Below are positions 1-9,027 of a stretch of 64,000 nucleotides of DNA, piece by piece. Where the stretch lies: positions 1 to 64,000 of the IMG/VR virus record IMGVR_UViG_3300042516_002421; one strand, 5' to 3'. The stretch is from a virus. The translations under genes and the position numbers were made by a program. The notes below the pieces were generated by a model. It had not been told where the DNA came from and did no database searches. It saw only the letters and a program-made list of their open reading frames with translations. Numbering within the stretch: position 1 is the first letter of the stretch; every line of letters starts with the position of its first letter.

Positions 1-1
1 C

Positions 2-718
2 AACGAACCCATAACTCTGGCCGACACCCCCGCAGACCAGTCCGCGTTCCTCCAGTCCATCACGGAAAACTCAAACCTAGAGTCCGCAGAAGCCATAGCC
101 GCCCAGTTTGCCCAATCGGTCACGGAGGATGCAAATCTTGCCGACGCCAACACCGTCTTCTTTGCCTTTGGCCAGACCCGGACCGAGGATATCCTTGAGG
201 TGGCCGATGCCAGCACGCAGCAGTCCAGCTTCTTGCAATCCATCACAGAGCCAAGCACCCTCAACGATACCCCTGTAATCACGGCCCAGTTTGCTCAATC
301 CATTACAGAGGCCACAACCGTAAATGACATCCGGGCCATAGCCGCGCAGTTTGCCGTAGCCATTTCTGAGGGTGCAACGATTGAGGACGCCGCCACAATC
401 ATCAGTGTGTTTGTGGACTCCATCACGGAGAACTTTGGGGTTGAGTCTGTCGAGGCCATTACCGCCAGCTTCCTTGGCAGCGTCATTGAGAACCTGAACG
501 CCGACGACATCCGCACCGTGCAGGCCGGGTTCAATGTGGCCGTTTCAGAAAATGTGGTGCTGGCTGAGAGCTTTAGGGTGGGCGGCTGGATCACGATTGT
601 TACTGGGCAGAACCCAGATTGGGTAAACATCACCAGCAGCCAGAACCCCGGCTGGGCTGGAATAGATGACAGCCAGAACCCTAACTGGCAAAATATCAAC
701 AGTGAGCAGCCACCGTAA
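2..718 (+). CDS. Repeat-rich tail fibre/virion protein, 5' truncated
   Basis: The frame is open from base 2, so the start lies outside the window. The visible 238 residues are degenerate repeats of about 26 residues built on QSITE ... D ... AQFA, followed by an aromatic tail in which QNPxW occurs three times. It is a diverged homologue of 56800..57639, which gives the probable full-length layout. Such repeats fit a trimeric fibre or other surface structural protein, but no domain was recognised. It precedes the lysis genes, as its homologue does at the right end of the window. Confidence 0.7.
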   Translation, partial: NEPITLADTPADQSAFLQSITENSNLESAEAIAAQFAQSVTEDANLADANTVFFAFGQTRTEDILEVADASTQQSSFLQSITEPSTLNDTPVITAQFAQSITEATTVNDIRAIAAQFAVAISEGATIEDAATIISVFVDSITENFGVESVEAITASFLGSVIENLNADDIRTVQAGFNVAVSENVVLAESFRVGGWITIVTGQNPDWVNITSSQNPGWAGIDDSQNPNWQNINSEQPP

Positions 719-727
719 AAATGAATC

Positions 728-1207
728 ATGATCGACCCGATAACCGCACTTGCCGCTGTCTCCTCGGCGGTCAACCTTGTAAAAAAGGCCGTCAAGACGG
801 TACAGGATGTGCAGTCTCTCGGGCCGGTACTGGGGCAGTATTTTGACGCCAAGGCGCAGGCGATAGAGGTTGTTGAGAAGGCCAAGACCGGGACGTTCAA
901 GGGTTCGTCACTGGGCAAGGCGCTGGAGTTGGAGCTTGCGTTGGAGCAGGCTAGGGAGTTTGAAGAGCAGGTAAAGATGCTGTTCTTTCAGGCGAACAAG
1001 ATGGACGTTTGGATGCGGATCACCGCCCGAGCCAAACAGATGGAGGCAGATGCAGCCCGTGCAGAAGGTCGGCGCAAGGCAGAAGCAAAGCGCAAACAGG
1101 CTGAGATGGAAGAGTTGGGCTTGATCTGTGCGGCTGTTTTCTTCACCATCTTGGTTCTGGGCCTGACGAGCTATTTTGTGTTCGAAGCACTACAAAGGCA
1201 GTATTGA
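728..1207 (+). CDS. MIDPIT-type conserved phage protein with C-terminal TM segment
   Basis: 159 residues starting MIDPITALAAVSSAV. It has a helical N-terminus, a charged helix rich in Ala, Arg, Lys and Glu around residues 95-130, and one hydrophobic C-terminal segment (about residues 133-153). The function is unknown. Its place directly before a membrane protein, a holin and a lysozyme suggests a role in lysis or at the membrane. It is a diverged paralogue of 62445..62924, and a decayed third copy of its 5' end lies at 61694. Confidence 0.8.
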   Translation: MIDPITALAAVSSAVNLVKKAVKTVQDVQSLGPVLGQYFDAKAQAIEVVEKAKTGTFKGSSLGKALELELALEQAREFEEQVKMLFFQANKMDVWMRITARAKQMEADAARAEGRRKAEAKRKQAEMEELGLICAAVFFTILVLGLTSYFVFEALQRQY

Positions 1208-1208
1208 G

Positions 1209-1823
1209 ATGCCCGAGAAGCTCAACGCCAACACAACCCTCGATAAGATTTTGGGGTATGTGGACTCACCGTTCAAACTGTTTGCGGTGATCCTGATGGC
1301 GGTGTTTGCATTCGCTGGGTTTGCCCTGTACGAGAGTCAGGAGTTTATTCGGGAAGCCTACAAAGAGTCTCAGAAGCTGCCAGAGATACGGACAGACCGT
1401 GCAGATGATGTGGCGACGATGCTGTTCAAACAGACGGGTGCAACAGTGGTGGCAGTGTTTAAAGTCAATCCATTGTTCAACTCTAGGACACTCTACAGAG
1501 CCTACACCAAGGATGGGCGTGATAAGACGATTGAGAACATCGACGTTGGCTTGTTTACCCACAACTCAGCAAATAATTCAGATGTGGTCAAACTGATGAC
1601 CAATGAAGTCCCATGTAGCGAATACCGTTACGCTCAATCAGAGATCGGACTGTGGTATCTTGAGAAGGGTGTGACGTACACTTGCCGCGTCAGCGTACCA
1701 CCGGATTCGCACCGTTTTGTGGGGCAGGTTACGGTTGGCTGGGCAACGCAGCCTGCAAATATCGAGCAGACCAAATTTATGCTGGAGATTGCCAGTGCGA
1801 TGTTAACCAAGAGAGGAAGCTGA
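1209..1823 (+). CDS. Membrane-anchored protein of lysis cassette
   Basis: 204 residues. The ATG at 1209 directly follows the previous stop and fits better than the upstream in-frame start at 1176, which lies inside the preceding gene. One strong TM helix (about residues 19-39) is followed by a soluble domain of about 160 residues with two cysteines (PCSEY and YTCRV), consistent with a periplasmic domain. No family was assigned. It sits between the MIDPIT-type gene and the holin, so a role in regulating lysis is plausible but not shown. Confidence 0.75.
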   Translation: MPEKLNANTTLDKILGYVDSPFKLFAVILMAVFAFAGFALYESQEFIREAYKESQKLPEIRTDRADDVATMLFKQTGATVVAVFKVNPLFNSRTLYRAYTKDGRDKTIENIDVGLFTHNSANNSDVVKLMTNEVPCSEYRYAQSEIGLWYLEKGVTYTCRVSVPPDSHRFVGQVTVGWATQPANIEQTKFMLEIASAMLTKRGS

Positions 1824-1824
1824 T

Positions 1825-2316
1825 ATGGACTGGCTCAAACAAGTTGCACCGACAATCGCCACCGCTTTGGGCGGTCCTCTAGCAGGCATGGCTGTGTCTG
1901 CTATTTCCAAAGCTATTGGCGTCGATCCTGAGAAGGTGAATGACCTCATCTCCGACAACAAATTGACTGCCGAGCAGGTAGCCCAGATCAAGATTGCCGA
2001 GATCGAGCTTCAGAAACAGGCGCAGGAGCTTGGGCTGAACTTTGAGAAGCTTGCCGTGGACGACCGCAAGAGCGCCCGCGAGATGCAGGCTACTACCCGC
2101 TCTTGGGTACCGCCTCTTTTAGCTGCCGCAGTGACGATTGGATTCTTTGCAATCCTCGGTGGGATGATGTTTGGGAAGATGTCGGTGGCAGATAACACGG
2201 CGCTCACCATGATGTTGGGTTCGCTCGGCACCGCATGGACCGGGATCATCGCCTATTACTTTGGTTCGTCCGCTGGCTCACAGGCAAAAACCGATTTACT
2301 GAGTAAAGCAAAATGA
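1825..2316 (+). CDS. Holin (GTA-type 3TM holin family)
   Basis: 163 residues: an N-terminal hydrophobic stretch (ALGGPLAGMAVSAI), a charged helical middle with DDRKSAR, then two C-terminal TM helices (about 95-115 and 126-145). The layout matches the phage holin family described for gene-transfer-agent release, which permeabilises the inner membrane so that the endolysin reaches the wall. Its stop overlaps the next start (ATGA). A diverged functional equivalent is encoded at 63234..63737. Confidence 0.8.
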   Translation: MDWLKQVAPTIATALGGPLAGMAVSAISKAIGVDPEKVNDLISDNKLTAEQVAQIKIAEIELQKQAQELGLNFEKLAVDDRKSAREMQATTRSWVPPLLAAAVTIGFFAILGGMMFGKMSVADNTALTMMLGSLGTAWTGIIAYYFGSSAGSQAKTDLLSKAK

Positions 2317-2825
2317 AACAGGTGTTGCTTGAAGCAATTAATAACGGCATGGATAGTGCCGTGAAAAAATTGTATCAAGGGAAGCGAGGTACTTGTTCGG
2401 TTGACGGGTGCCCGCACAATGCTCTGGCTAAAGGGTTGTGTAACGCACATTACATTCGTGCAAGAAAAAACAAAAACATGGCTGTACCCGTGCAGTCTTT
2501 TGCTGAAGGATGTGTTGATTGTGGTCAACCGTTAAACAGTAAAGGCGGTTGGATGCGTTGTGCAAAACACTTCAAACTTGCACGGCAACGAACCATAAAA
2601 GAGGCGCTTGTTGACGCAATGGGGGGCTGCTGCCAAAAGTGCGGAAGAGTTTTTAGCCTTTCTGTGTATGATTTTCACCATGTTGGTGACAAAGACGAAA
2701 ATCCGTCTCGCTTAATCGCAAACTCTAGCATAGAAAAAATTGCCGCTGAGATTGAAAAATGTATTTTGCTTTGCGCCAATTGCCATAGGATTGAACATGA
2801 AACAGAATTGGGAAACAGCACTTAA
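2313..2825 (+). CDS. HNH homing-type endonuclease
   Basis: 170 residues, Cys/His rich. N-terminal zinc-knuckle-like pairs (CSVDGCPHN, CNAHY, CVDCG, RCAKH) precede an HNH core: CQKCG, then DFHHVG and the terminal CANCHRIEH. This is the zinc-stabilised HNH nuclease arrangement of phage free-standing endonucleases. It is wedged between holin and lysozyme, overlapping the first by four bases and the second by 29, so it probably invaded the lysis operon. The equivalent place at the right end (between 63234..63737 and the lysozyme) has no HNH gene. Confidence 0.85.
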   Translation: MKQVLLEAINNGMDSAVKKLYQGKRGTCSVDGCPHNALAKGLCNAHYIRARKNKNMAVPVQSFAEGCVDCGQPLNSKGGWMRCAKHFKLARQRTIKEALVDAMGGCCQKCGRVFSLSVYDFHHVGDKDENPSRLIANSSIEKIAAEIEKCILLCANCHRIEHETELGNST

Positions 2826-3306
2826 ACACATTCTTAAGTGGGAAGGCGGCTACGTTAACCACAAAGATGATCCGGGTGGCAGAACCAACCTTGGAGTAAC
2901 GCAACGTGTCTGGGAAGAGTGGACTGGCAAGCCTGCGACTGAAGCAGATATGCGTGGACTTACCATTGAAATGGTTACTCCTCTGTACAAGAAGCGTTTT
3001 TGGGACGCTATTCGTGGGGATGATCTTCCTTCTGGTGTGGATTTGTGCGTTTTTGATTGTGCCGTTAATGCTGGTACTGGGCGGGCTGCTCGATTCTTGC
3101 AGCAGACTGTGGGAGTGGTGGCGGACGGTGCAATTGGTCCCAAGACGCTGGAAGCCGTGACAAAGATGTCAGCCGATGAGATCATCGAGAAGTTCTGCGA
3201 TCTACGCGAGGCGCACTACAAGAGCTTGAACACCTTTGCCACATTTGGTAAGGGCTGGATGCGGCGCTTGGACGGCATCGAGGTTGAGTGCAAACAAATG
3301 GCGTGA
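2797..3306 (+). CDS. Endolysin, GH108 N-acetylmuramidase with peptidoglycan-binding domain
   Basis: 169 residues from the ATG at 2797; a longer frame from 2740 is only the end of the HNH gene read in another frame. The N-terminal catalytic domain has the family's KWEGGY motif, with Glu16 the expected catalytic acid, and the DDPGGRTNLGVTQ block. The C-terminal part (GAIGPKTLEAV) is the peptidoglycan-binding domain usual in these proteins. There is no signal peptide, so export would depend on the holin. The right-end lysis cassette uses an unrelated GH24 lysozyme. Confidence 0.9.
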   Translation: MKQNWETALKHILKWEGGYVNHKDDPGGRTNLGVTQRVWEEWTGKPATEADMRGLTIEMVTPLYKKRFWDAIRGDDLPSGVDLCVFDCAVNAGTGRAARFLQQTVGVVADGAIGPKTLEAVTKMSADEIIEKFCDLREAHYKSLNTFATFGKGWMRRLDGIEVECKQMA

Positions 3307-3313
3307 GGGCTGT

Positions 3314-5245
3314 ATGCCGCTTCAGAAACTGCAACTGAGACCCGGAGTCAATCGAGAATCAACCACCCTTGCCAATGAGGGCACTTGGTTTGAGATGGAC
3401 AAGGTGCGGTTTCGCTCGGGCTATCCTGAGAAGCTGGGCGGTTGGGAGCGAGACACCGGCACGCAAGAAAGTGGGTTACCCCCGCCGACCGGGTCTTTCT
3501 GGGGCGTCTGCCGTTCGCTGTGGAACTGGATTACGCTGTCGGGCTACAACCTGCTTGGGCTTGGCACCAACCTCAAATACTACATTCAGAACGGCACTGA
3601 CGGCACGTTCCACGACATCACCCCTTTGCGTGACACCGCCACGGTTGCATCCAACGCCTTCACAACCACCAACGGACTGACCACCGTTGTCATCAATGAC
3701 ACGAGTCACGGCGCAATCACGGGCGACTTTGTGACCATTTCTGGGGTGTCGGGCCCAGTAAACGGCATCCCGGCAGCGGACCTGAATCAAGAGTTCCGCA
3801 TCACCGCTATAGACGCTAACACATACAGCATTACCGTGGCCACTCCCGCCACTTCTTCAGGCACCACGGGGGCGGCAACTTTTGCGTATCAAATCACACC
3901 CGGCGAAGAGGTTGATACGGCAGTAGCCGGTTGGGGTGCAGGGGGTTGGGGCGGCGTGACGCCCGGTTTCCCCTCAACAGGCTGGGGCTTGTCTGCGGCG
4001 TTGACTCAATTACGGCTGTGGAGCCAGTCTAACTACGGCCAAGACCTGATCATCAACCCGCGTGGCGGGGCGCTGTATTTGTGGAAGGTAAACGCCAGCC
4101 CGATGGTGTATGACCGTGCCGTTCTTCTGTCTTCAGCCAGCCCTTCTCCTTACACCACAGACGCCGATTGCCCCTCTGTCTCCAATATGGTGGCGGTATC
4201 GGACGCTTCGCGTTTTGTTATTTCGTTTGGTTGCAACGACTACGGCTCGGCTACCCAAGACCCCCTTTTGATTCGCTGGTCTGATCAGGAAGACTACGCG
4301 GTTTGGACCCCTGCCGCGACCAATCAGGCGGGCAGTTATCGCCTGTCCACAGGCTCCAGCATTGTTGCACATCAACAAACCCGGCAGGAGATTTTGGTCT
4401 GGACCGACGCAGCCATTTACTCCATGCAGTATCTTGGGCCTCCGTACATCTGGGGCTTTCAGGTCTTGGGATACAACATCTCGATTGCCGGTCCCAACGC
4501 TACAGCCACCGCAGCCAACATCACATACTGGATGGGGCTGGATAAGTTCTACATGTACTCAGGTCGCGTTGAGACCCTGTACTGCCCGTTGCGTCAGTAC
4601 ATCTTTGGCAACATCAACCTTGAGCAGCAGTATCAGTTCTTCGCCAGCACCAACGAGGGCTACAACGAAATCTGGTGGTTCTACTGCTCGGCAAATTCGA
4701 CCGTCATCGACAGGTACGTCATCTACAACCACCTTGAGCGGGTCTGGTCTTATGGTAATCTGTCGCGCACGGCATGGCTCGATACGCCTCTGAGGGATCA
4801 CCCGACGGCTACTGGCTACAACGGGGTGCTGGTCTATCACGAGAGTGGTGTGGATGATGGCACTACGAACCCGCCTAGCCCCATCTCGGCTTACATTCAG
4901 TCCGCCGACTTTGACCTCGGTGACGGGCATAACTACGGCTTTGCATGGCGCATGATCCCGGACATCACGTTCGATGGGTCTTACGTCAACAACCCGCAGG
5001 TCACGTTCACGCTGCGGCCACGGCAGAACCCCGGTGCCAACTACAGCGCCGCAGGTACGCCCACTGTAACCAGCACGCAGAACTATCAGGGCCAGCGGAA
5101 CTACACGGTGCAGCAGTTCACCCAGATTGTTTACACGCGCATCCGTGGCAGGCAGATGGCGTTCAAGGTCAGTTCAGATGGCCTTGGGGTCAACTGGCAG
5201 TTGGGTGTCCCGTCGCTCGACGTACGTCCTGACGGAAGGCGTTAA
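3314..5245 (+). CDS. Tail/DNA-stabilisation-type structural protein
   Basis: 643 residues from the ATG at 3314; the upstream in-frame start at 3236 lies inside the lysozyme gene. It begins MPLQKLQLRPGVNRES, an opening common in podovirus tail proteins. The length and the downstream ejection genes are compatible with a packaged-DNA-stabilising tail protein (P22 gp10-like role), but this is inferred from position and overall character. A Ser/Thr/Gly-rich insertion lies around residues 110-190. The next gene starts immediately after the stop. Confidence 0.6.
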   Translation: MPLQKLQLRPGVNRESTTLANEGTWFEMDKVRFRSGYPEKLGGWERDTGTQESGLPPPTGSFWGVCRSLWNWITLSGYNLLGLGTNLKYYIQNGTDGTFHDITPLRDTATVASNAFTTTNGLTTVVINDTSHGAITGDFVTISGVSGPVNGIPAADLNQEFRITAIDANTYSITVATPATSSGTTGAATFAYQITPGEEVDTAVAGWGAGGWGGVTPGFPSTGWGLSAALTQLRLWSQSNYGQDLIINPRGGALYLWKVNASPMVYDRAVLLSSASPSPYTTDADCPSVSNMVAVSDASRFVISFGCNDYGSATQDPLLIRWSDQEDYAVWTPAATNQAGSYRLSTGSSIVAHQQTRQEILVWTDAAIYSMQYLGPPYIWGFQVLGYNISIAGPNATATAANITYWMGLDKFYMYSGRVETLYCPLRQYIFGNINLEQQYQFFASTNEGYNEIWWFYCSANSTVIDRYVIYNHLERVWSYGNLSRTAWLDTPLRDHPTATGYNGVLVYHESGVDDGTTNPPSPISAYIQSADFDLGDGHNYGFAWRMIPDITFDGSYVNNPQVTFTLRPRQNPGANYSAAGTPTVTSTQNYQGQRNYTVQQFTQIVYTRIRGRQMAFKVSSDGLGVNWQLGVPSLDVRPDGRR

Positions 5246-6631
5246 ATGACCCTGATCGTCACATCAGAGTTTGAACTCAACCGAGTCGTTGCGCCTCGTC
5301 TGCCGACCGCGCCTGTTGAATACGAGAAGCGGTATCACGATCAGTTTGCTGACGTTCTGCGTCTGTACTTCAACCGACTCGACAACATCCTGGGTCAATT
5401 GGTGGCTTCTATGGAAACAATCCCGGTATCAATTGGCGGCACTAACACGGATGCTTTTGGGCGGCTGCGGGTCAGCAACCCCCTGACCCTGTTTGACTCA
5501 TCCCACCGCTACGCTGACAACAACCTGTGGGTCAACAGCATCACCGGCACCGCAGCGGCAACCTTTAACGCAAATGAGGGATTGGTAGACCTGACGGTTG
5601 GCTCGGCCAGTGGGGATGAGATCATCCGCGAGACCATCAAAGTCTTTTCCTACCAGCCGGGTAAGAGCCTGTTGGTGATGAACACGTTTGTGTTTGGTAC
5701 GGCCAAGGCCAACCTGCGCCAGCGGGCTGGCTATTACGGTGCAGCCAACGGCATTTACTTTGAGCGCGAAGGCTCCATCAACTACATGGTCGAGCGCAGC
5801 AGCGTGACAGGTGCTCCAATCAACACCCGTGTTGCTCAAGCGGACTGGAACCAAGACCCGATGGACGGAACCGGGCCGTCTGGCCTGACGCTTGACTCCT
5901 CCAAGGCGCAGATTCTGTACCTTGATATTGAGTGGCTGGGTCTTGGCACTGTCCGTACGGGGTTCATCATCAACGGAGCATTTGTTCCGTGCCACAACTT
6001 TGACCACGCCAATTTGGTCAACACCACCTATATCACCACCGCTTCATTGCCGCTGCGGTATGAGATGGCCAACGTGGCTGCAACGACCGGAGCCAGCACC
6101 CTTAAACAGGTTTGCTCGACGGTAATCTCTGAGGGTGGATATGAACTACGCGGTGCGCAGTTGTCGGCCGGTACCCCCATCACAACCCCGAAAACCCTGA
6201 CCACTGCTGGGACGGTTTACCCTATTGTGTCGTTCCGCTTGAAATCAACGCGGTTGGACGGTATCGCCATCCTGACCGCGATATCAATTTTGGGCATCAC
6301 AAACAATGCAAACTATCAGTGGTCGGTGGTTGTAAACGGCACCACGACAGGTGGCACTTGGGTCAGTGCAGGCACAAACTCTTCTGTTGAGTACAACATC
6401 ACCGGCACATCGTTCTCTTCGACCGGGGGCCGCATCTTGGCGACGGGTTATTTCCAAGGCTCCAACCAAGGGGCCACCAGCGTGGACATTTTGAAAGCTG
6501 CGCTGTTCACCACCCAGCTTGAGCGCAACCCATTTACCGCGACGGCCTATGAGATTACGCTGGCTTGCACGGCTGCATCCAACGGCGATCAGGTTCTTGG
6601 TTCTCTGGACTGGGAAGAGATCAGCCGGTAA
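5246..6631 (+). CDS. Virion structural protein
   Basis: 461 residues starting at the base after the previous stop. It contains DAFGRLRVSNP near residue 72, a motif I associate with tail or capsid surface proteins of several phage groups, then a long beta-rich, Gly/Thr-rich body. No enzymatic motif was seen. Position in the tail module supports a structural role; the exact role is unknown. Confidence 0.6.
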   Translation: MTLIVTSEFELNRVVAPRLPTAPVEYEKRYHDQFADVLRLYFNRLDNILGQLVASMETIPVSIGGTNTDAFGRLRVSNPLTLFDSSHRYADNNLWVNSITGTAAATFNANEGLVDLTVGSASGDEIIRETIKVFSYQPGKSLLVMNTFVFGTAKANLRQRAGYYGAANGIYFEREGSINYMVERSSVTGAPINTRVAQADWNQDPMDGTGPSGLTLDSSKAQILYLDIEWLGLGTVRTGFIINGAFVPCHNFDHANLVNTTYITTASLPLRYEMANVAATTGASTLKQVCSTVISEGGYELRGAQLSAGTPITTPKTLTTAGTVYPIVSFRLKSTRLDGIAILTAISILGITNNANYQWSVVVNGTTTGGTWVSAGTNSSVEYNITGTSFSSTGGRILATGYFQGSNQGATSVDILKAALFTTQLERNPFTATAYEITLACTAASNGDQVLGSLDWEEISR

Positions 6632-6660
6632 TTGATCAAATAAACCCCCCATGATAGACT
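6632..6660 (+). promoter_or_regulatory. Possible sigma70-type promoter
   Basis: TTGATC at 6632-6637, 17-bp spacer, TAGACT at 6655-6660, in the 57-bp gap before 6689. The -10 resembles that of the promoter at 30808-30835 (same TAGACT hexamer). It would start a transcript about 20 bases before the GTGAGG ribosome-binding region of the ejection-protein genes. Confidence 0.45.
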
Positions 6661-6688
6661 CGATCAACCCCTTTCTCGTGAGGCCCCA

Positions 6689-8581
6689 ATGAGCCTACAA
6701 GTTCTTGCCCAAGATATGGCTGCCCGTGGTCGGGGGCCGGACACACAGCTTATCCACATGAGCCCACGCGAAGTCGCGGGGCTTCAGGCGCTGGCAATGG
6801 CCCACGGCGGGTCTCTAAGTATTAACCCTGAGACTGGCTTGCCCGAGGCGGGGTTCTTGGACAACTTGCTGCCGATGATCCTGGGTGTGGGGGCGATGGC
6901 ACTCACAGGTGGGGCAGCAGGCGCGGCTATGCCTGGGCTCTTTGGGCTCGGCATGCCCGCAACCATCGGCCTTGGGGTCGGGGCGCTAGAAACGGCGCGT
7001 ACGGGCGATTTGGGTAAGGGTTTGATGGCCGGTCTTGGTGCCTACGGCGGTGCCGGTCTTGCAGGCGGTTTGATGGCTGCTGGCGGTGCTGGGGCTGCTG
7101 GTGCTGGAGCCACAGAGGCTGCAAATACCGCCGCTATGGAATCTATGGGGTCGGCTCTGGCGCGGGATCAAGCCGCCGCCGCTGCGTTGCCTAGCGGGTT
7201 GGGTACAGGAGCTTTTGGTGTTTCACCAGTTGCACCAATGCCTGAGTTTTTCAGTCAATCCCCCGCACTCGATATAGGCTCCCATGTGGAAGCGATGGGC
7301 ACCCCCCGCATGCCTTTTTCTACGCCGGTTGCTCCACCGACAACGCCTTCGGCATTTGGACAAAACCTGTCTCAAATGGGACGCGGACTGACAAATCTTA
7401 CCGAAGCCGGTGGGCGCGAAGCGTTCATGTCCGAGGCGGGAGTAGGCGGCGGCAAGGGGCTGCTCAAGTATGGCGCTGCAACAGGACTGCCTTTGCTGCT
7501 TGGTGAGGAAGAGGATAACGCACTGGCTCCGGTGGACAACGAACAGTTCCGCTACGCCTACTCCCCCGGTCGTGTTGACAACCCTATGGCGGCGTATCCG
7601 TCAGACTATCGCGGAGAGTATGCATATTTCCGCCCGACATTTACCCGCATGGCAATGGGCGGCCCCGTAGAAGACATGTCCGATGCCAACGTCTACGACA
7701 TGCAAAATGCCCGCGGCGGTGTTTCAGACTTGGGTGTGGATATGTCTACCGGGATGCAGCGTATGGCTGACGGGGGGCTTTCTGGTTTTAAACCCCTGTC
7801 TGGGTACGGGGATGAAACGCGGAACGGTTACACCTATGACCCGCTGACGCAGTCATACAAAAAGGTTGAGCCGCAAAAACCGACAAAAGCTGGTGATTCT
7901 GGTCGCACAATGAATTTTGGTGGCGCGGGTGGTGATTTGGCTGCTGCGGGCCCCAGTTCCAACGATTTTGGTATGGGGGCGATTGGGTTTGGACAAGGCT
8001 TGGCTGGTCTGGGTTTGACTGGCTTGGGTAATGCTATAGCGGGCCCCGGGATTAATGCGCTCGGCGCAGCAGAATCGGCGGCTGCACAAGCCTCTGCTGA
8101 TCATGCCGCCAACGCAGCAGCAAATGAAGCGGGCATAAGTGCCGCTTTTGGAAGCGCCGACTCTACTGCTGCCGGTCCAAGTGGAGACGTTTCCGGCGGA
8201 TATGGGGGAGTTGACAGCGGGGGGTATAGCGGCGACGGAAGCGGCGGTTATTACGCGGCGGGCGGTCTTGCAGCTATGGCGGGCGGCGGGTACTCCCACC
8301 TTGGCGACTACTCTGATGGCGGCAGGCTGCTGCGTGGCCCTGGTGACGGGGTCTCTGACTCTATCCCTGCCACGATTGCAAATAAACGTCCCGCCCGTCT
8401 TGCAGATGGTGAGTTTGTGGTACCGGCCCGGATTGTCTCTGAACTGGGTAACGGCTCGACCGAGGCTGGTGCGCGTAAGCTCTACGCCATGATGGACCGT
8501 GTGCAACGTGCTCGGGGTAAAACCACCGGCAAAGGCAAGGTGGCCAAGAATACCCGTGCCGAGAAGTACCTGCCAGCATGA
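6689..8581 (+). CDS. Gly/Ala-rich virion protein, probable internal/ejection component
   Basis: 630 residues. The N-terminal third has long Gly/Ala hydrophobic stretches (about residues 55-150), the middle is low-complexity, and the C-terminal 70 residues hold a conserved-looking block (DGEFVVPARIVSELGNGS, GARKLYAMMDR) seen in many phage tail-associated proteins. No catalytic motif. It opens the ejection-protein module and overlaps the next start by four bases. Confidence 0.55.
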   Translation: MSLQVLAQDMAARGRGPDTQLIHMSPREVAGLQALAMAHGGSLSINPETGLPEAGFLDNLLPMILGVGAMALTGGAAGAAMPGLFGLGMPATIGLGVGALETARTGDLGKGLMAGLGAYGGAGLAGGLMAAGGAGAAGAGATEAANTAAMESMGSALARDQAAAAALPSGLGTGAFGVSPVAPMPEFFSQSPALDIGSHVEAMGTPRMPFSTPVAPPTTPSAFGQNLSQMGRGLTNLTEAGGREAFMSEAGVGGGKGLLKYGAATGLPLLLGEEEDNALAPVDNEQFRYAYSPGRVDNPMAAYPSDYRGEYAYFRPTFTRMAMGGPVEDMSDANVYDMQNARGGVSDLGVDMSTGMQRMADGGLSGFKPLSGYGDETRNGYTYDPLTQSYKKVEPQKPTKAGDSGRTMNFGGAGGDLAAAGPSSNDFGMGAIGFGQGLAGLGLTGLGNAIAGPGINALGAAESAAAQASADHAANAAANEAGISAAFGSADSTAAGPSGDVSGGYGGVDSGGYSGDGSGGYYAAGGLAAMAGGGYSHLGDYSDGGRLLRGPGDGVSDSIPATIANKRPARLADGEFVVPARIVSELGNGSTEAGARKLYAMMDRVQRARGKTTGKGKVAKNTRAEKYLPA

Positions 8582-9027
8582 ACATCGACGAAGGCAAACT
8601 TGAGTGGTTCGGAGGGAACCAAGACGCCCTGAATATGTTTCGGGCGTTTATCTTTTTGTCGCATGCTTGGGATGACATGGTGGACAAGGATAAGGATGTA
8701 TCCGATGACACCATTAACCAAGCCTTCCTGACCGCGCTTGTTTATCTTCCGGCCAACCCGTTTTACCGCAGTATCCAAGACGCCATCTTGCCGATGTGGT
8801 TAGTTGTAGTTTCTTCGTTTGAAACTGCAAATACTTTTGAGCGAAACAAAGACCCGCATGGGATTGAGATTGCGCACAGTCTGCGGTACGCTGCTGGCAA
8901 TATCGTGGCTTACGCCGTACATGTTTGTGTTGGCCCAGAGAAAGCAAAAGAGATTCTTCCAGATGTCTGGAAAGCTGTGTTTTATGAGCGGTTTGACGAC
9001 TACCGCAAGGAGCATTTAAATGTTTAA
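8578..9027 (+). CDS. Conserved helical phage protein with acidic DDxxD-like motif
   Basis: 149 residues, predicted mostly alpha-helical. Near residue 28 it reads HAWDDMVDKDKD, an acidic motif that resembles the DDxxD metal site of class I terpenoid synthases. The rest does not resemble such an enzyme and there is no second (NSE/DTE-like) metal motif. It overlaps both neighbours (ATGA at the start, 8 bases at the end) and belongs to the structural operon. Function unknown. Confidence 0.6.
   Translation: MNIDEGKLEWFGGNQDALNMFRAFIFLSHAWDDMVDKDKDVSDDTINQAFLTALVYLPANPFYRSIQDAILPMWLVVVSSFETANTFERNKDPHGIEIAHSLRYAAGNIVAYAVHVCVGPEKAKEILPDVWKAVFYERFDDYRKEHLNV

Noticed and set aside
3236-3313. N-terminal extension of the tail stabilisation gene
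   Set aside because: It lies inside the lysozyme gene, and the ATG at 3314 opens the typical MPLQKL sequence.
8578-9027. Terpenoid synthase
   Set aside because: Only one acidic motif, half the usual length and no second metal motif; kept as a hypothetical protein.
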